A stretch of DNA of 64,000 nt from Actinomycetes bacterium (GTDB taxonomy: Bacteria; Actinomycetota; Acidimicrobiia; Acidimicrobiales; RAAP-2): assembly GCA_021798955.1 (NCBI GenBank), contig JAJZBK010000005.1, forward strand, positions 23,993 through 87,992, given 5' to 3'. The number at the start of each line of letters is the position of its first letter. Within the stretch, counting starts at the first letter, position 1. This document shows, in pieces, positions 53,715-61,860 of this stretch. A program made the position numbers and the translations under genes. The notes under the pieces were generated by a model. It did no database searches and was not told the origin of the DNA. It saw only the letters and a program-made list of their open reading frames with translations.

Positions 53715-56700
53715 ACGTTCCTCCGGTAGGTGCCGCCGACCTCGAAGAGCGTCGCCGTGATGTCCCCGAGGGAGGCGTGGCGGACCGTCTCCATCAGCTC
53801 GGCGAACACGTTCCCGCCCCCGAGGGCCACCTCGCGCAGCCGGCTGAGCGCCGCGGGCCGTTCTGCGGCGTGACGCCGGTGGAACTCGGCGAGCCGGCGG
53901 ATCTGCCCCTGCTTCTCGTCCTCGGTCGCCCGGGACAGCTCGACGGTCTCGGGGATGCCCGGGCTCGTCGGGTCGACGAAGGTGTTCACCCCGACGATGG
54001 GGAGCGAACCGTCGTGCTTGCCGTGCTCGTAGGTCATCGAGTCGTCCTGGATGCGGCCGCGCTGGTAGCCGGTCTCCATGGCGCCGAGGACGCCTCCGCG
54101 CTCGGAGAGCCGGTCGAGCTCGGCGAGGACCGCCTCTTCGACGAGGTCGGTCAGCTCCTCCACCACGAAGCTGCCTTGGAGCGGGTTCTCGTTGGCCGCC
54201 AGTCCCCACTCGCGGTTGATGACGAGCTGGATGGCCAGGGCCCGGCGGACGGACTCGGCGGTGGGCGTGGTCACGGCTTCGTCGTAGGCGTTGGTGTGCA
54301 GGCTGTTGGCGTTGTCGTAGATGGCGCACAGGGCCTGCAGTGTCGTGCGGATGTCGTTGAAGGCCATCTCTTGGGCGTGCAGCGAACGACCCGACGTCTG
54401 GACGTGGTACTTGAGGCGCTGGGAGCGTTCGTTCGCCCCGTAGCGGTCGCGCAGGGCGAGAGCCCAGATGCGCCGGGCCACCCGGCCGATCACCGTGTAC
54501 TCGGGGTCCATCCCGTTGGAGAAGAAGAACGAGAGGTTCGGGGCGAAGTCGTCGACGGCCATGCCTCGGGCGAGGTACGACTCGACGTAGGTGAAGCCGT
54601 TGGCCAAGGTGAAGGCGAGCTGGGTGATCGGGTTCGCCCCGGCCTCGGCGATGTGGTACCCCGAGATGGAGGCCGAGTAGAAGTTCCGCATCTCGTGCTC
54701 GACGAAGTACTGCTGGACATCGGCCATCACCGACAGCGAGAACTCGGTCGAGAAGATGCAGGTGTTCTGACCCTGGTCCTCCTTCAGGATGTCGGCCTGC
54801 ACGGTTCCCCGGACGGTGCGCAAGGTGTGCTCGCGCACCGCCGCGGCCTCGCCCCTGTCGGGGGGTCGGCCGTGCTCGGCGGCGAAGCGCTCGAGCTGCT
54901 GGTCGATCGCCGTGTTCAAGAACATGGCCAGGATGGTCGGGGCGGGGCCGTTGATGGTCATCGACACCGAGGTCGAGGGGTCGCACAGGTCGAACCCGTC
55001 ATAGAGCGCCTTCATGTCGTCGAGGGTCGCTACCGACACCCCCGAGGTGCCGATCTTCCCGTAGACGTCGGGACGGGTGTCGGGGTCCCTCCCGTAGAGG
55101 GTGACCGAGTCGAAGGCGGTGGACAGACGGGTCGCCGGCTGGCCTTGGGCCAGGAGGTGGAAGCGCCGGTTGGTCCGGAACGGGTCCCCTTCGCCGGCGA
55201 ACATCCGGGCTGGCTCCTCGTCGTCCCGCTTGAAGGGGAAGACCCCGGAAGTGAAGGGGAAGTGCCCGGGGAGGTGCTCGGAGCGCAACCAGACGAGCAG
55301 GTCGGCGGGGTCCGTTGCCCGGGGGAGCGCCACCCGGGGGACCCGGGTGCCCGACAGGGACCAGCGGGCGAGCGGGGTCCTCCGCTCGCCGCCGGGACCG
55401 TCGGTGACGAGCTCGTCGCCGGCCAGCACCACGCGCAGCTCGGCCAGCTCGTCGAGGAGCGCACGGCTGTCGGCGTCGACCCCAGCCGCCGCCTCGGCGG
55501 CCACGGCCTCGAGGTCGGCGGGGAGCACCCCCGAGTGCTCGGCGACCAGCTCGGCGGTCGCGGCCACCTGGGTCGCTCGTCGGACGGCGGCAGCTCGACG
55601 AGCGGTTTCGGCGTGGTAGCTGCGGACCGTCTCGGCGATCTCGGCGAGGTAGCGAAGCCGCTCGGGGGGCACGATGGGCGAGACGCTGGTCGACGTCGAG
55701 ACGGCCACCGGGGCGAGCTGGGGATCGCCGAGGGCAAGGCCGTGCTGGCCCAGCAGGTCGCGCACGGACTGGTAGAGGGCGGTGGTGCCGTCGTCGTTGA
55801 AGTGGGCGGCGATGGTGCCGAAGACGGGAAGCGCCCCCGTGCCTCCGGCGCCCGGGCGGCTCCGCGACCACTGGCGGCGGACCGAGCGCAGGGCGTCCTC
55901 TGCTCCCCGACGGTCGAACTTGTTGATCGCCACGAGGTCGGCGAAGTCGAGCATGTCGATCTTTTCGAGCTGGGAGGCGGCGCCGAACTCGGGTGTCATG
56001 ACGTAGAGGGAGACGTCGGCGACGTCGACGACGGCTGCGTCGCCCTGGCCGATCCCCGGCGTCTCGAGGATGACCAGGTCGTAGCCGGCAGCTTTGCAGG
56101 CAGCGATGGCGCCGGGCACCGGCGAGGGGACCTCGGAGGTGCTGCCTCGGGTGGCGAGCGAGCGGAAGAAGACCTGGGGGGTGTCGATGGCGTTCATCCG
56201 GATCCGGTCGCCGAGGAGGGCGCCGCCGCCCCGGCGCTTGGTGGGGTCGACGGCGAGGATGGCGATGCGGAGCTTGTCACCCTGGTCGAGCCGGAAGCGG
56301 CGGACCAGCTCGTCGGTGAGGGACGACTTGCCCGAGCCTCCGGTGCCGGTGACCCCGAGGACGGGAACGGGTCGCCGGGCTGCTGCCCGGTCGAGCTCGG
56401 CGGTCAGTTCGGAGCCGAGGGTGCCGGCCTCGATGGCGGTGACGACCCGGGCGAGGGCCCGCACGTCGCCGACGGCGAGGTCGTCGACACCGTAGGGCTG
56501 GTGGGCGGCGAGGTCGACGTCGCACTCCTCGATGAGGACGTTGACCATGCGCTCGAGACCGAGGCGCTGGCCGTCGGCGGGTGAGAAGATGTGGCGGACA
56601 CCGTGGGCCTCGAGCAGGGCGATCTCGGCGGGCACGATCACCCCGCCGCCCCCGCCGTAGACCTTCACGTCGCCGCGGCCTTCGCTGGCCAGTCGGTCGA

Positions 56701-57028
56701 CCAGGTAGGTGAAGTACTCGACGTGCCCTCCCTGGTAGGAGCTGACCGCCACCCCCTGGACGTCCTCGGCGACGGCGGCTGCCACCACCTCGTCGACCGA
56801 GCGGTTGTGCCCGAGGTGGACCACTTCGGCACCTTGGGCCTGCAGGAGCCGCCGCATGATGTTGATGGCGGCGTCGTGGCCGTCGAAGAGGCTCGAGGCC
56901 GTCACGAACCGGACCGGGTGATGGGGACGGTGGAGCGTCGGGGCTTCGGGGAAGGCCGTCGCGGTACGTGGACGTGCACTCTGGGCGGCCTGATGTCGGC
57001 TAGCAGTGGCGGTTCCCCCGGAGTTCAT
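53711..57028 (-). CDS. icmF: Fused isobutyryl-CoA mutase (IcmF), cobalamin-dependent
   Basis: A 1105-residue fusion that interconverts isobutyryl-CoA and n-butyryl-CoA with adenosylcobalamin. Order: cobalamin-binding domain with SSLFDGHDAAINIMRRLL (lower-ligand His near 50) and SSYQGGHVEYFTYL; MeaB-like GTPase with GVTGTGGSGKSSLTDELV (P-loop near 228-240) and NKFDRRGAEDA; linker; and the mutase barrel with GVFPFKRDDEEPARMFAGEG, ETGYQRGRIQDDSM-type ending (METGYQRGRI). Domain order and VFPFKR favour IcmF over methylmalonyl-CoA mutase. Pivalyl- or isovaleryl-CoA activity is possible. The ATG at 57028 is leaderless, with a MarR-type operator over the promoter. Its end overlaps the frameshifted dehydrogenase gene. 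Confidence 0.94.
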   Translation of the reverse strand: MNSGGTATASRHQAAQSARPRTATAFPEAPTLHRPHHPVRFVTASSLFDGHDAAINIMRRLLQAQGAEVVHLGHNRSVDEVVAAAVAEDVQGVAVSSYQGGHVEYFTYLVDRLASEGRGDVKVYGGGGGVIVPAEIALLEAHGVRHIFSPADGQRLGLERMVNVLIEECDVDLAAHQPYGVDDLAVGDVRALARVVTAIEAGTLGSELTAELDRAAARRPVPVLGVTGTGGSGKSSLTDELVRRFRLDQGDKLRIAILAVDPTKRRGGGALLGDRIRMNAIDTPQVFFRSLATRGSTSEVPSPVPGAIAACKAAGYDLVILETPGIGQGDAAVVDVADVSLYVMTPEFGAASQLEKIDMLDFADLVAINKFDRRGAEDALRSVRRQWSRSRPGAGGTGALPVFGTIAAHFNDDGTTALYQSVRDLLGQHGLALGDPQLAPVAVSTSTSVSPIVPPERLRYLAEIAETVRSYHAETARRAAAVRRATQVAATAELVAEHSGVLPADLEAVAAEAAAGVDADSRALLDELAELRVVLAGDELVTDGPGGERRTPLARWSLSGTRVPRVALPRATDPADLLVWLRSEHLPGHFPFTSGVFPFKRDDEEPARMFAGEGDPFRTNRRFHLLAQGQPATRLSTAFDSVTLYGRDPDTRPDVYGKIGTSGVSVATLDDMKALYDGFDLCDPSTSVSMTINGPAPTILAMFLNTAIDQQLERFAAEHGRPPDRGEAAAVREHTLRTVRGTVQADILKEDQGQNTCIFSTEFSLSVMADVQQYFVEHEMRNFYSASISGYHIAEAGANPITQLAFTLANGFTYVESYLARGMAVDDFAPNLSFFFSNGMDPEYTVIGRVARRIWALALRDRYGANERSQRLKYHVQTSGRSLHAQEMAFNDIRTTLQALCAIYDNANSLHTNAYDEAVTTPTAESVRRALAIQLVINREWGLAANENPLQGSFVVEELTDLVEEAVLAELDRLSERGGVLGAMETGYQRGRIQDDSMTYEHGKHDGSLPIVGVNTFVDPTSPGIPETVELSRATEDEKQGQIRRLAEFHRRHAAERPAALSRLREVALGGGNVFAELMETVRHASLGDITATLFEVGGTYRRNV

Positions 57029-57064
57029 ACGATGCACAATAGTTGAACGTCCACCTATTGTCAC
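57029..57064 (-). promoter_or_regulatory. Leaderless icmF promoter covered by an inverted-repeat operator
   Basis: On the minus strand GTGACA (57064-57059), a 17-nt spacer and TATTGT (57041-57036) form a good housekeeping promoter; the ATG follows 7 nt after the -10. The arms ACAATAG (57036-57042) and CTATTGT (57055-57061) lie on the -10 and next to the -35. The divergent MarR gene is the obvious candidate repressor. Confidence 0.65.
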
Positions 57065-57216
57065 GCCGGCCAGGGCCGGCGGACCCACGTGCGTCACGTG
57101 CGTCACGTGACCTTCCGCGCCGACCCGAGCCAACGGTCCACGCGGCGTTCGCTGGTAGGGTCGGCCCGTTCGACGGTGCCCTCGTGGCACCCGGTGTCGG
57201 AGACGGGAGGGGATCG

Positions 57217-57729
57217 TTGGCTGCGGCGAAGGCGCTGTCCTTCGACCCCATCGAGGAGGCCCATCGACAGTGGGTCGACCACGGGTGGGTCGAGGCGGCC
57301 GACGGAATGGCCGTCGTGACCTCCATCATGCGGGCCCAGCAGATCTACCTGGCGCGCATCGACGCCACCCTGCGACCCTTCGACCTCACCTTCGCCCGGT
57401 TCGAGCTCCTCACGCTGTTGAGCTTCACCCGGAGCGGCTCGCTTCCGCTCTCCAAGGCCGGGGCGCGGCTCCAGGTCCACCCGGCGAGCATCACCAACGC
57501 CGTGGACCGGCTCGAGGCCCAGGGGTTCGTCCAGCGGACGCCTCACCAGACCGACCGGCGCACGACGCTCGTGGAGCTCCTGCCCGCGGGGCGAAAGGTG
57601 CTGGCCAAGGCCACCGCCGACATCAACGAACTGGTCTTTGCCGCTCCCGGACTGTCGGCGACGGAGTCCCGTCGGCTGTTCGCCCTCCTGCGCAGGGTGC
57701 GGGCCGCCGCAGGTGACTTCGCTCCCTGA
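57217..57729 (+). CDS. MarR-family transcriptional regulator
   Basis: A 170-residue winged-helix regulator. SIMRAQQIYLARIDATLRPFDLTFARFELLTLLSF leads into the HTH, with GARLQVHPASITNAVDRLEAQGFVQRTPHQTDRRTTLVELLPAGRKVL as recognition helix and wing (the DRR of the wing is intact). I chose TTG at 57217 because GGGAGGGG lies 4-5 nt upstream; a GTG at 57184 is possible. It is divergent from icmF, whose promoter carries a matching inverted repeat. The effector may be an acyl-CoA or its acid, by context. Confidence 0.9.
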   Translation: MAAAKALSFDPIEEAHRQWVDHGWVEAADGMAVVTSIMRAQQIYLARIDATLRPFDLTFARFELLTLLSFTRSGSLPLSKAGARLQVHPASITNAVDRLEAQGFVQRTPHQTDRRTTLVELLPAGRKVLAKATADINELVFAAPGLSATESRRLFALLRRVRAAAGDFAP

Positions 57730-57816
57730 GCGTCGCCCGTCATCCCTCACCCACCCAGCTGGCCCCTGCCCATGGTCGCTCCCGAGGCGGCCTGTCGCGA
57801 CCTCGCCCCGCCGTCG

Positions 57817-58494
57817 CTACCCGCTGCTCCCGTCGAGCACGGCAGCCAGGCGGGCGATGGCGTCCGCCGTGCGGGCTCCCCACCAGAACAGGTCCTTTCC
57901 GTCGACGAAGACGGTGGGTCCGACCGCCTCGAGCTCGGGAAGCTGGCGATCGGTGAAGGGGTAGGGCTCGCTCGGAGCGAGGACCACGTCAGGGTGGCGT
58001 GCCGTCGCCTCGTCGAGCGTGGTCGTGGCGTACGGGCCGTCGTCGGCGAAGACGGGCTCGATGCCCAGGTGCCGGAGGAGCGATCCGCCGTAGGTGGGCA
58101 GACCGAGGGCCATCCACGGCCGGCGCCAGATGGGCACGAAGGCGCGTCGCGAGACGGGGACCGAGGGCGGGAGCCGGGGTGCGGTCCAGTCGACCCCCAC
58201 CCGCTCGGCCAAGCCGTCGAGCTCGGAGCCGACGTCGGCGAGCGAGCGAACGTGGAGCACGTAGACGGCGAGCCCGGCGTCCACGAGAGCGGTGTAGTCC
58301 TCGCGCCGGTTCTCCTCGACGTCGACGACCACCAGGTCGGGGCCGAGGGCGGCGATCGCACCGACGTCGGGGTCCTTCGTCCCTCCGACGGCGACCAGGT
58401 CGTCCCGCTCGCAGAACCGGGTGCAGGCCACGGGGTCGACACCCCAGGCGGTGAGGGTCTCGGTGACCGAGGGCACCAGGCTGACCACCCTCAT
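57817..58494 (-). CDS. Helical-backbone metal receptor (BtuF-like) without signal peptide
   Basis: A 225-residue protein of the BtuF/TroA-like class: RVVSLVPSVTETLTAWGV at the start, KDPDVGAIAALGPDLVVVDVEENRREDY, and APSEPYPFTDRQLPEL near the end. This fold binds cobalamin or metal chelates. No signal peptide or lipobox is present, and no transporter genes are adjacent, so it may be cytosolic or a divergent family member. The ATG at 58494 lies within a 17-bp repeat that duplicates the start codon. A cobalamin link is plausible given icmF and cobT nearby but unproven. Confidence 0.75.
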   Translation of the reverse strand: MRVVSLVPSVTETLTAWGVDPVACTRFCERDDLVAVGGTKDPDVGAIAALGPDLVVVDVEENRREDYTALVDAGLAVYVLHVRSLADVGSELDGLAERVGVDWTAPRLPPSVPVSRRAFVPIWRRPWMALGLPTYGGSLLRHLGIEPVFADDGPYATTTLDEATARHPDVVLAPSEPYPFTDRQLPELEAVGPTVFVDGKDLFWWGARTADAIARLAAVLDGSSG

Positions 58495-58531
58495 GGGCGG
58501 ACGGGCGTCATGGGCGGACGGGCGTCATGGG
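58492..58531. repeat. 17-bp repeat duplicating a start codon
   Basis: catgggcggacgggcgt occurs at 58492-58508 and 58509-58525, then a partial copy. Each copy carries a minus-strand ATG; only the one at 58494 opens the BtuF-like gene. Confidence 0.9.
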
Positions 58532-58668
58532 CTGGTCGTCGACACTGCCCGAGCCGGTGTCGGAGGCTGGTGGCCCACCATGGGCCGAGCGTACCGGGAG
58601 GGCTGCCCCGGTGACAGAGGCGCTTCCCCCGACCGCCGTGTCGGTCGGGGGAAGGCCGCTGTCGAGGG

Positions 58669-58680
58669 TAGGTTGGCCTG
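58669..58680 (+). promoter_or_regulatory. Leaderless-type promoter of the phosphatase gene
   Basis: TAGGTT at 58669-58674 lies exactly 6 nt before the GTG at 58681, with no ribosome-binding site. Confidence 0.5.
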
Positions 58681-59241
58681 GTGTCGGACCGGGGCAAGCT
58701 CCGCATCGTGACCCTGTGCACGGGCAACGCCGCCCGGTCGGTGATGGCCGGAGCCCTGCTCGTGAGGCTGGCCGCAGAGGTGAGGCTCGACGTGCGCACG
58801 GCCGGGACCCATGTGGTGGAGGGGCAGCCGATGAGCCGGCGGACGCGCGACGCGCTCGCTGCCGCAGGGGCTCGGGCGGACGGTCACCGGAGCCACCAGG
58901 TGACCGACGAGGACCTCGTCGGCGCCGATCTCGTGGTCGCGCTGGCGGGTGAGCACGTCGCCTACGTCCGACGCGTCCACCCCGGAGCGGCCGACCGGAC
59001 GGGCACCCTCAAGCGGCTCTGTCGCGACCTTCCACCCGCCCCGGGCCCGCTCGCTCAGCGGGTCGGCGCCCTTCGGCTCGACGCGGTCGAGCTCGAGCCC
59101 TGGGAGGACGTCCCTGATCCGGCCGGGGGTGAGGACGCGGACTACCTCGCCTGCGTGCTCGAGCTAGAGCGCCTCACGGCCGAGCTGGCCAGGCGTCTGG
59201 GGCTCGGCGCCGGACCGGCCTCGGCAGCCGTGCCGGCCTGA
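58681..59241 (+). CDS. Low-molecular-weight protein-tyrosine-phosphatase-like protein
   Basis: A 186-residue protein with the LMW-PTP fold. The P-loop CTGNAARS (Cys13 to Arg19, C-x5-R-S) is at the expected N-terminal place; ADLVVALAGEHVAYVRR and the acidic DVPDPAGGEDADY, with the general-acid DP motif, complete the active site. It could act on phosphotyrosine or, like arsenate reductases of this fold, on other oxyanions; the latter need extra Cys residues that I do not see. It is leaderless. Confidence 0.87.
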   Translation: MSDRGKLRIVTLCTGNAARSVMAGALLVRLAAEVRLDVRTAGTHVVEGQPMSRRTRDALAAAGARADGHRSHQVTDEDLVGADLVVALAGEHVAYVRRVHPGAADRTGTLKRLCRDLPPAPGPLAQRVGALRLDAVELEPWEDVPDPAGGEDADYLACVLELERLTAELARRLGLGAGPASAAVPA

Positions 59242-59250
59242 CTAGTTGCG

Positions 59251-59290
59251 CCGTTGCAGCAGTCGCCGTTGCAGCAGTCGCCGTTGCAGC
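59251..59290. repeat. 15-bp tandem repeat, 2.7 copies
   Basis: ccgttgcagcagtcg is repeated at 59251 and 59266, with a partial copy at 59281. On the minus strand one frame reads a Cys-rich CNGDC repeat, but without a start codon that I can support. It sits after the DUF4395 stop. Confidence 0.9.
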
Positions 59291-59341
59291 TGCCGGGGTT
59301 GGGAGTCGGGCCAGCCCCGGCCTTCCGGGGACCGGGCGAGG

Positions 59342-59857
59342 TCAGTTGGCCGATCGGGCGAGCTCGGGATGTCGCAGGGTGAGGTCGGCGCAGGATGCGC
59401 ACGCTGATTCCGGCACCAGCCCGACCCGGATCAGGAGACCGAACGTCTTGCAGCCGAGGCACAGCCCGAAGGCGGCCTCGAGGAAGGCGGCAGCAGCCAG
59501 TGCCACCAGCACCGCCTTGCCGGCCGGGCCGAAACCGAGGCCGGTCCACAGCACGGCAGCCGTGGTGGAGAAGACGACGCCCACGCCCTGGGCGAACCGC
59601 TTGGGCGGCCCGTCCACCAGGCGGGGTTCGAGAGGGAGACGGGGGGCAACCACCCGGGTGGCCAGTTGGCCGAGTGGGCTGAGGGTCGGGCCGGTGAGCA
59701 CTCGGGCCCAGAACCCGAGGCAGACGACGACGACCAACCACGGCAGGTCGAGGGAGACGGCGGCGATGCACATGGTCACGACGCCGGTCGCCACCGTACG
59801 GGCGGCGTACTCGTTCACCGGGTTCGGGAAGGTGAACAGCGATCGTGCGGTGCGCAT
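59342..59857 (-). CDS. DUF4395 membrane protein
   Basis: A 171-residue protein with about four membrane helices, beginning FPNPVNEYAARTVA (the conserved N-P-x-N-E start of DUF4395) and containing PKRFAQGVGVVFS and a C-terminal cysteine cluster, LCLGCKTFGLL followed by ACASC. DUF4395 proteins often neighbour thioredoxin or sulfur-transfer genes, so a thiol or redox role is possible; the function is unknown. GAGGAGG precedes the ATG. Two palindromic half-site clusters lie further upstream. Confidence 0.85.
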   Translation of the reverse strand: MRTARSLFTFPNPVNEYAARTVATGVVTMCIAAVSLDLPWLVVVVCLGFWARVLTGPTLSPLGQLATRVVAPRLPLEPRLVDGPPKRFAQGVGVVFSTTAAVLWTGLGFGPAGKAVLVALAAAAFLEAAFGLCLGCKTFGLLIRVGLVPESACASCADLTLRHPELARSAN

Positions 59858-59917
59858 GGGTCCTCCTCGCTGGCACCCGCCGCTGGTTGCGCCCGGTGCC
59901 GTCCTAGACCGAAACCT

Positions 59918-59957
59918 TACCAGATCGGTCAGATATGTACTTTACCAATTTGGTCGG
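59918..59957 (-). promoter_or_regulatory. Two spaced palindromic sites upstream of the DUF4395 gene
   Basis: TACCAgatcGGTCA (59918-59931) and TACCAatttGGTCG (59943-59956) share the pattern TACCA-N4-GGTC at 25-bp spacing in an AT-rich patch. They look like two binding sites for one dimeric regulator. The remainder of 59858-60091 is repeat. Confidence 0.5.
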
Positions 59958-59970
59958 GTATTGGCCCGCA

Positions 59971-60070
59971 GGTGCCAGCGGGTGCCAGCGGGTGCCAGCG
60001 GGTGCCAGCGGGTGCCAGCGGGTGCCAGCGGGTGCCAGCGGGTGCCAGCGGGTGCCAGCGGGTGCCAGCG
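59971..60070. repeat. 10-bp tandem repeat, 10 perfect copies
   Basis: ggtgccagcg is repeated ten times between the DUF4395 control region and the end of a ferritin-like gene. The unit is close to one helical turn. Confidence 0.98.
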
Positions 60071-60091
60071 GGTCGCTAGGAGCCAGGCCGC

Positions 60092-60934
60092 TCAGGCAGC
60101 GAGCTCGGTCGTCCCGGCCCGAGGGGCCGGCCGGCCGCCTGTCTCGGCACCGCCCACGCCGCCGCCGGTGGCTCCGGCCAGGAGCCGGAGCCCAGCCAGA
60201 CTGGGCAGCTGGTCCACCCGCCGGTCGATCCGGGCGGCAGCAGCGGCACCGTCAGTACCGCTGAAGAGGTAGCCGGCCAGGAAGCGGACCTCCGAGTCGG
60301 GCATGACGCCGCTCCCCACCGGCGCCCACCACCGGCGCAGGGCCCACCGCGTCAGGCGTCGAGCCGTCGCCGAGCTGTCCAGCCGCTGGCGGGCCCGCGA
60401 CGCGTAGAAGTCGATGTGCCGGCCTTCCTGACGCATGATCCGCCGGAGGAGCTCGGTGAGCACGGGATGTCCGGCCAGGGCCGCCAACCGCGCGTAGGCG
60501 GCCTGGGTCGTCCATTCGTTGACCGCTCCCCACGCCAGGTGGACGGTGACGATGTGCGGGGTGGCCGCCGAGGCCAGCTGGAAGGCGACGGGGCGGAGGC
60601 TGTCACGGCGGGGGAGACGGGCCCGGGTGGCGGCGACTCGGGACGCGCCGGACGGTTCGGCGTGGGCGTCGAGGACCCGGGCGATGGCCTCGCCGTGCCA
60701 GTGCTCCTCGTAGTTCCAGAAAGTGAGGAAGGAGGTGATCTCCGGATCGCGATGGGCCCGGGTCACGAGCACGTCGCGCAGATAGCAGACGGTGTGGCTC
60801 TCGACGTCGTGCATGTACCGCAGGCACCGGAGGGCGTCGGGATCGAGCGGGGTGTCGCGGAACGAGTCGAAGTCGAGGCCGTCGCAGTCGAGACGCGCCG
60901 AGCGCCGGGCGAAGGTGTCGAGGTCGGTGTGCAT
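60092..60934 (-). CDS. Ferritin-like di-iron protein (desaturase-like)
   Basis: A 280-residue soluble protein. TFWNYEEHWHGEAIARVL (about 71-88) and IMRQEGRHIDFYASRA (about 165-180) give paired E-x-x-H ligand motifs, as in ferritin-like di-iron oxygenases and acyl-ACP desaturase relatives. The intervening helices are long and the C-terminal 30 residues are Gly/Ala-rich. Substrate unknown. The ATG at 60934 fits a SigK-like, leaderless promoter identical in layout to that of the cupredoxin gene. Length is near that of desaturase-like proteins (about 280-330). Confidence 0.78.
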   Translation of the reverse strand: MHTDLDTFARRSARLDCDGLDFDSFRDTPLDPDALRCLRYMHDVESHTVCYLRDVLVTRAHRDPEITSFLTFWNYEEHWHGEAIARVLDAHAEPSGASRVAATRARLPRRDSLRPVAFQLASAATPHIVTVHLAWGAVNEWTTQAAYARLAALAGHPVLTELLRRIMRQEGRHIDFYASRARQRLDSSATARRLTRWALRRWWAPVGSGVMPDSEVRFLAGYLFSGTDGAAAAARIDRRVDQLPSLAGLRLLAGATGGGVGGAETGGRPAPRAGTTELAA

Positions 60935-60968
60935 GCAAGGTGTTCGTCGCCGTCGAGGTCCCGGATGG
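60935..60968 (-). promoter_or_regulatory. SigK-like ECF promoter of the di-iron protein gene
   Basis: On the minus strand CCATCC (60968-60963), 16 nt, CGAACA (60946-60941), 6 nt, then ATG. The mycobacterial SigK consensus is CCATCC...CCGAAT. The same layout precedes the cupredoxin gene; the two regions agree at 33 of 40 positions. Confidence 0.65.
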
Positions 60969-61065
60969 CCATCGTCAACCCGTTCTCGATCGAGTGCGCG
61001 GACGCACCACGACCGGCCCGAGCGGGCCGGTCGTGGCGCGATGCCCGGTTGCCCGGGGCCGTGGG

Positions 61066-61860
61066 TCAGCCCTTCAGGTCGGAGACGGGCCGGGCACCGG
61101 AAGTCGGGCTGAACGCGTTGGGCACGGGGTATTGGCCCAGGGCGAACAAGAGGATGGCTGCATGCTGCAGCTCGACCGGCTGGATGCTGGCTGCCACCTT
61201 GACAGCGGACGTCGACGACAGGCTGCCGATCCCTGCTTGGTAGGTGGCGGCTGCCACGTCCTCGAGCGACAGTGCCAGCTTGGCCAGGCCGACGACGTCG
61301 TGGACCTGGCCGAGCTGCTGGGTGATCATCGGTCCGAGGACGGGGTCGGGCGCGGTGATGGCCTTGTGGCCGGCTGCGGTGAGGATCGAGTTCCACGCCT
61401 GGCCGTGCTGGGCGTGCTGGCTCCTCGCCGTGGTGGCGAAGGTGACGACCGCGGGTGGCACGGTGCCGAGCTTTCCGGCCGTTGCCGCCCGGATGCCGGC
61501 GTCGTACGCACCGACGGCCAGGTTCTCGAGGCTGGCGGCCAGGCCGGCGACGGCCAGGTCGCCGGTCAGCGTGGCCGGGGAGGACGTCGCGTGGGGGGAG
61601 CCGACGGCCTTGGAGGAACCGACGGCTCCCGACGAGCACGCGGCCAGCAGCGCCCCACCGGCCACCGCCCCGGCGCCGACGAGGAAGCCCCGCCGGCTGG
61701 TGCGGACGTGCTCGGTCCACTCGCCCACGGCCTGGTGCAGCCGAGGCAGGGACACCTCGTGGTGGATGGCCTCGAGGTCTCGGGTCATGGCGGTCAGCTC
61801 GACCTCGGTCCCGGCGAAGGACCCGTCTGCGGGCCTGGTGGTCGTGCGGCGGAATCTCAT
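61066..61860 (-). CDS. Tat-exported ferritin-like lipoprotein
   Basis: A 264-residue protein. About 50 cytoplasmic residues precede a twin-arginine signal, TSRRGFLVGAGAVAGG, which ends in the lipobox LLAAC, so a folded, cofactor-loaded lipoprotein is expected outside. The mature part is a four-helix ferritin-like domain with SLENLAVGAYDAG, SQHAQHGQAWNSIL, SLEDVAAATYQAG and QPVELQHAAILL, the Glu and His being candidate di-iron ligands. It overlaps the preceding paralogue by 4 bp (ATGA). The function could be metal or peroxide handling; unproven. Confidence 0.82.
   Translation of the reverse strand: MRFRRTTTRPADGSFAGTEVELTAMTRDLEAIHHEVSLPRLHQAVGEWTEHVRTSRRGFLVGAGAVAGGALLAACSSGAVGSSKAVGSPHATSSPATLTGDLAVAGLAASLENLAVGAYDAGIRAATAGKLGTVPPAVVTFATTARSQHAQHGQAWNSILTAAGHKAITAPDPVLGPMITQQLGQVHDVVGLAKLALSLEDVAAATYQAGIGSLSSTSAVKVAASIQPVELQHAAILLFALGQYPVPNAFSPTSGARPVSDLKG

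Noticed and set aside
59242-59341. Cys-rich CNGDC repeat peptide downstream of the DUF4395 gene
   Set aside because: The repeat is in a different frame from DUF4395 and lacks a supported start codon; it may only be a DNA repeat.
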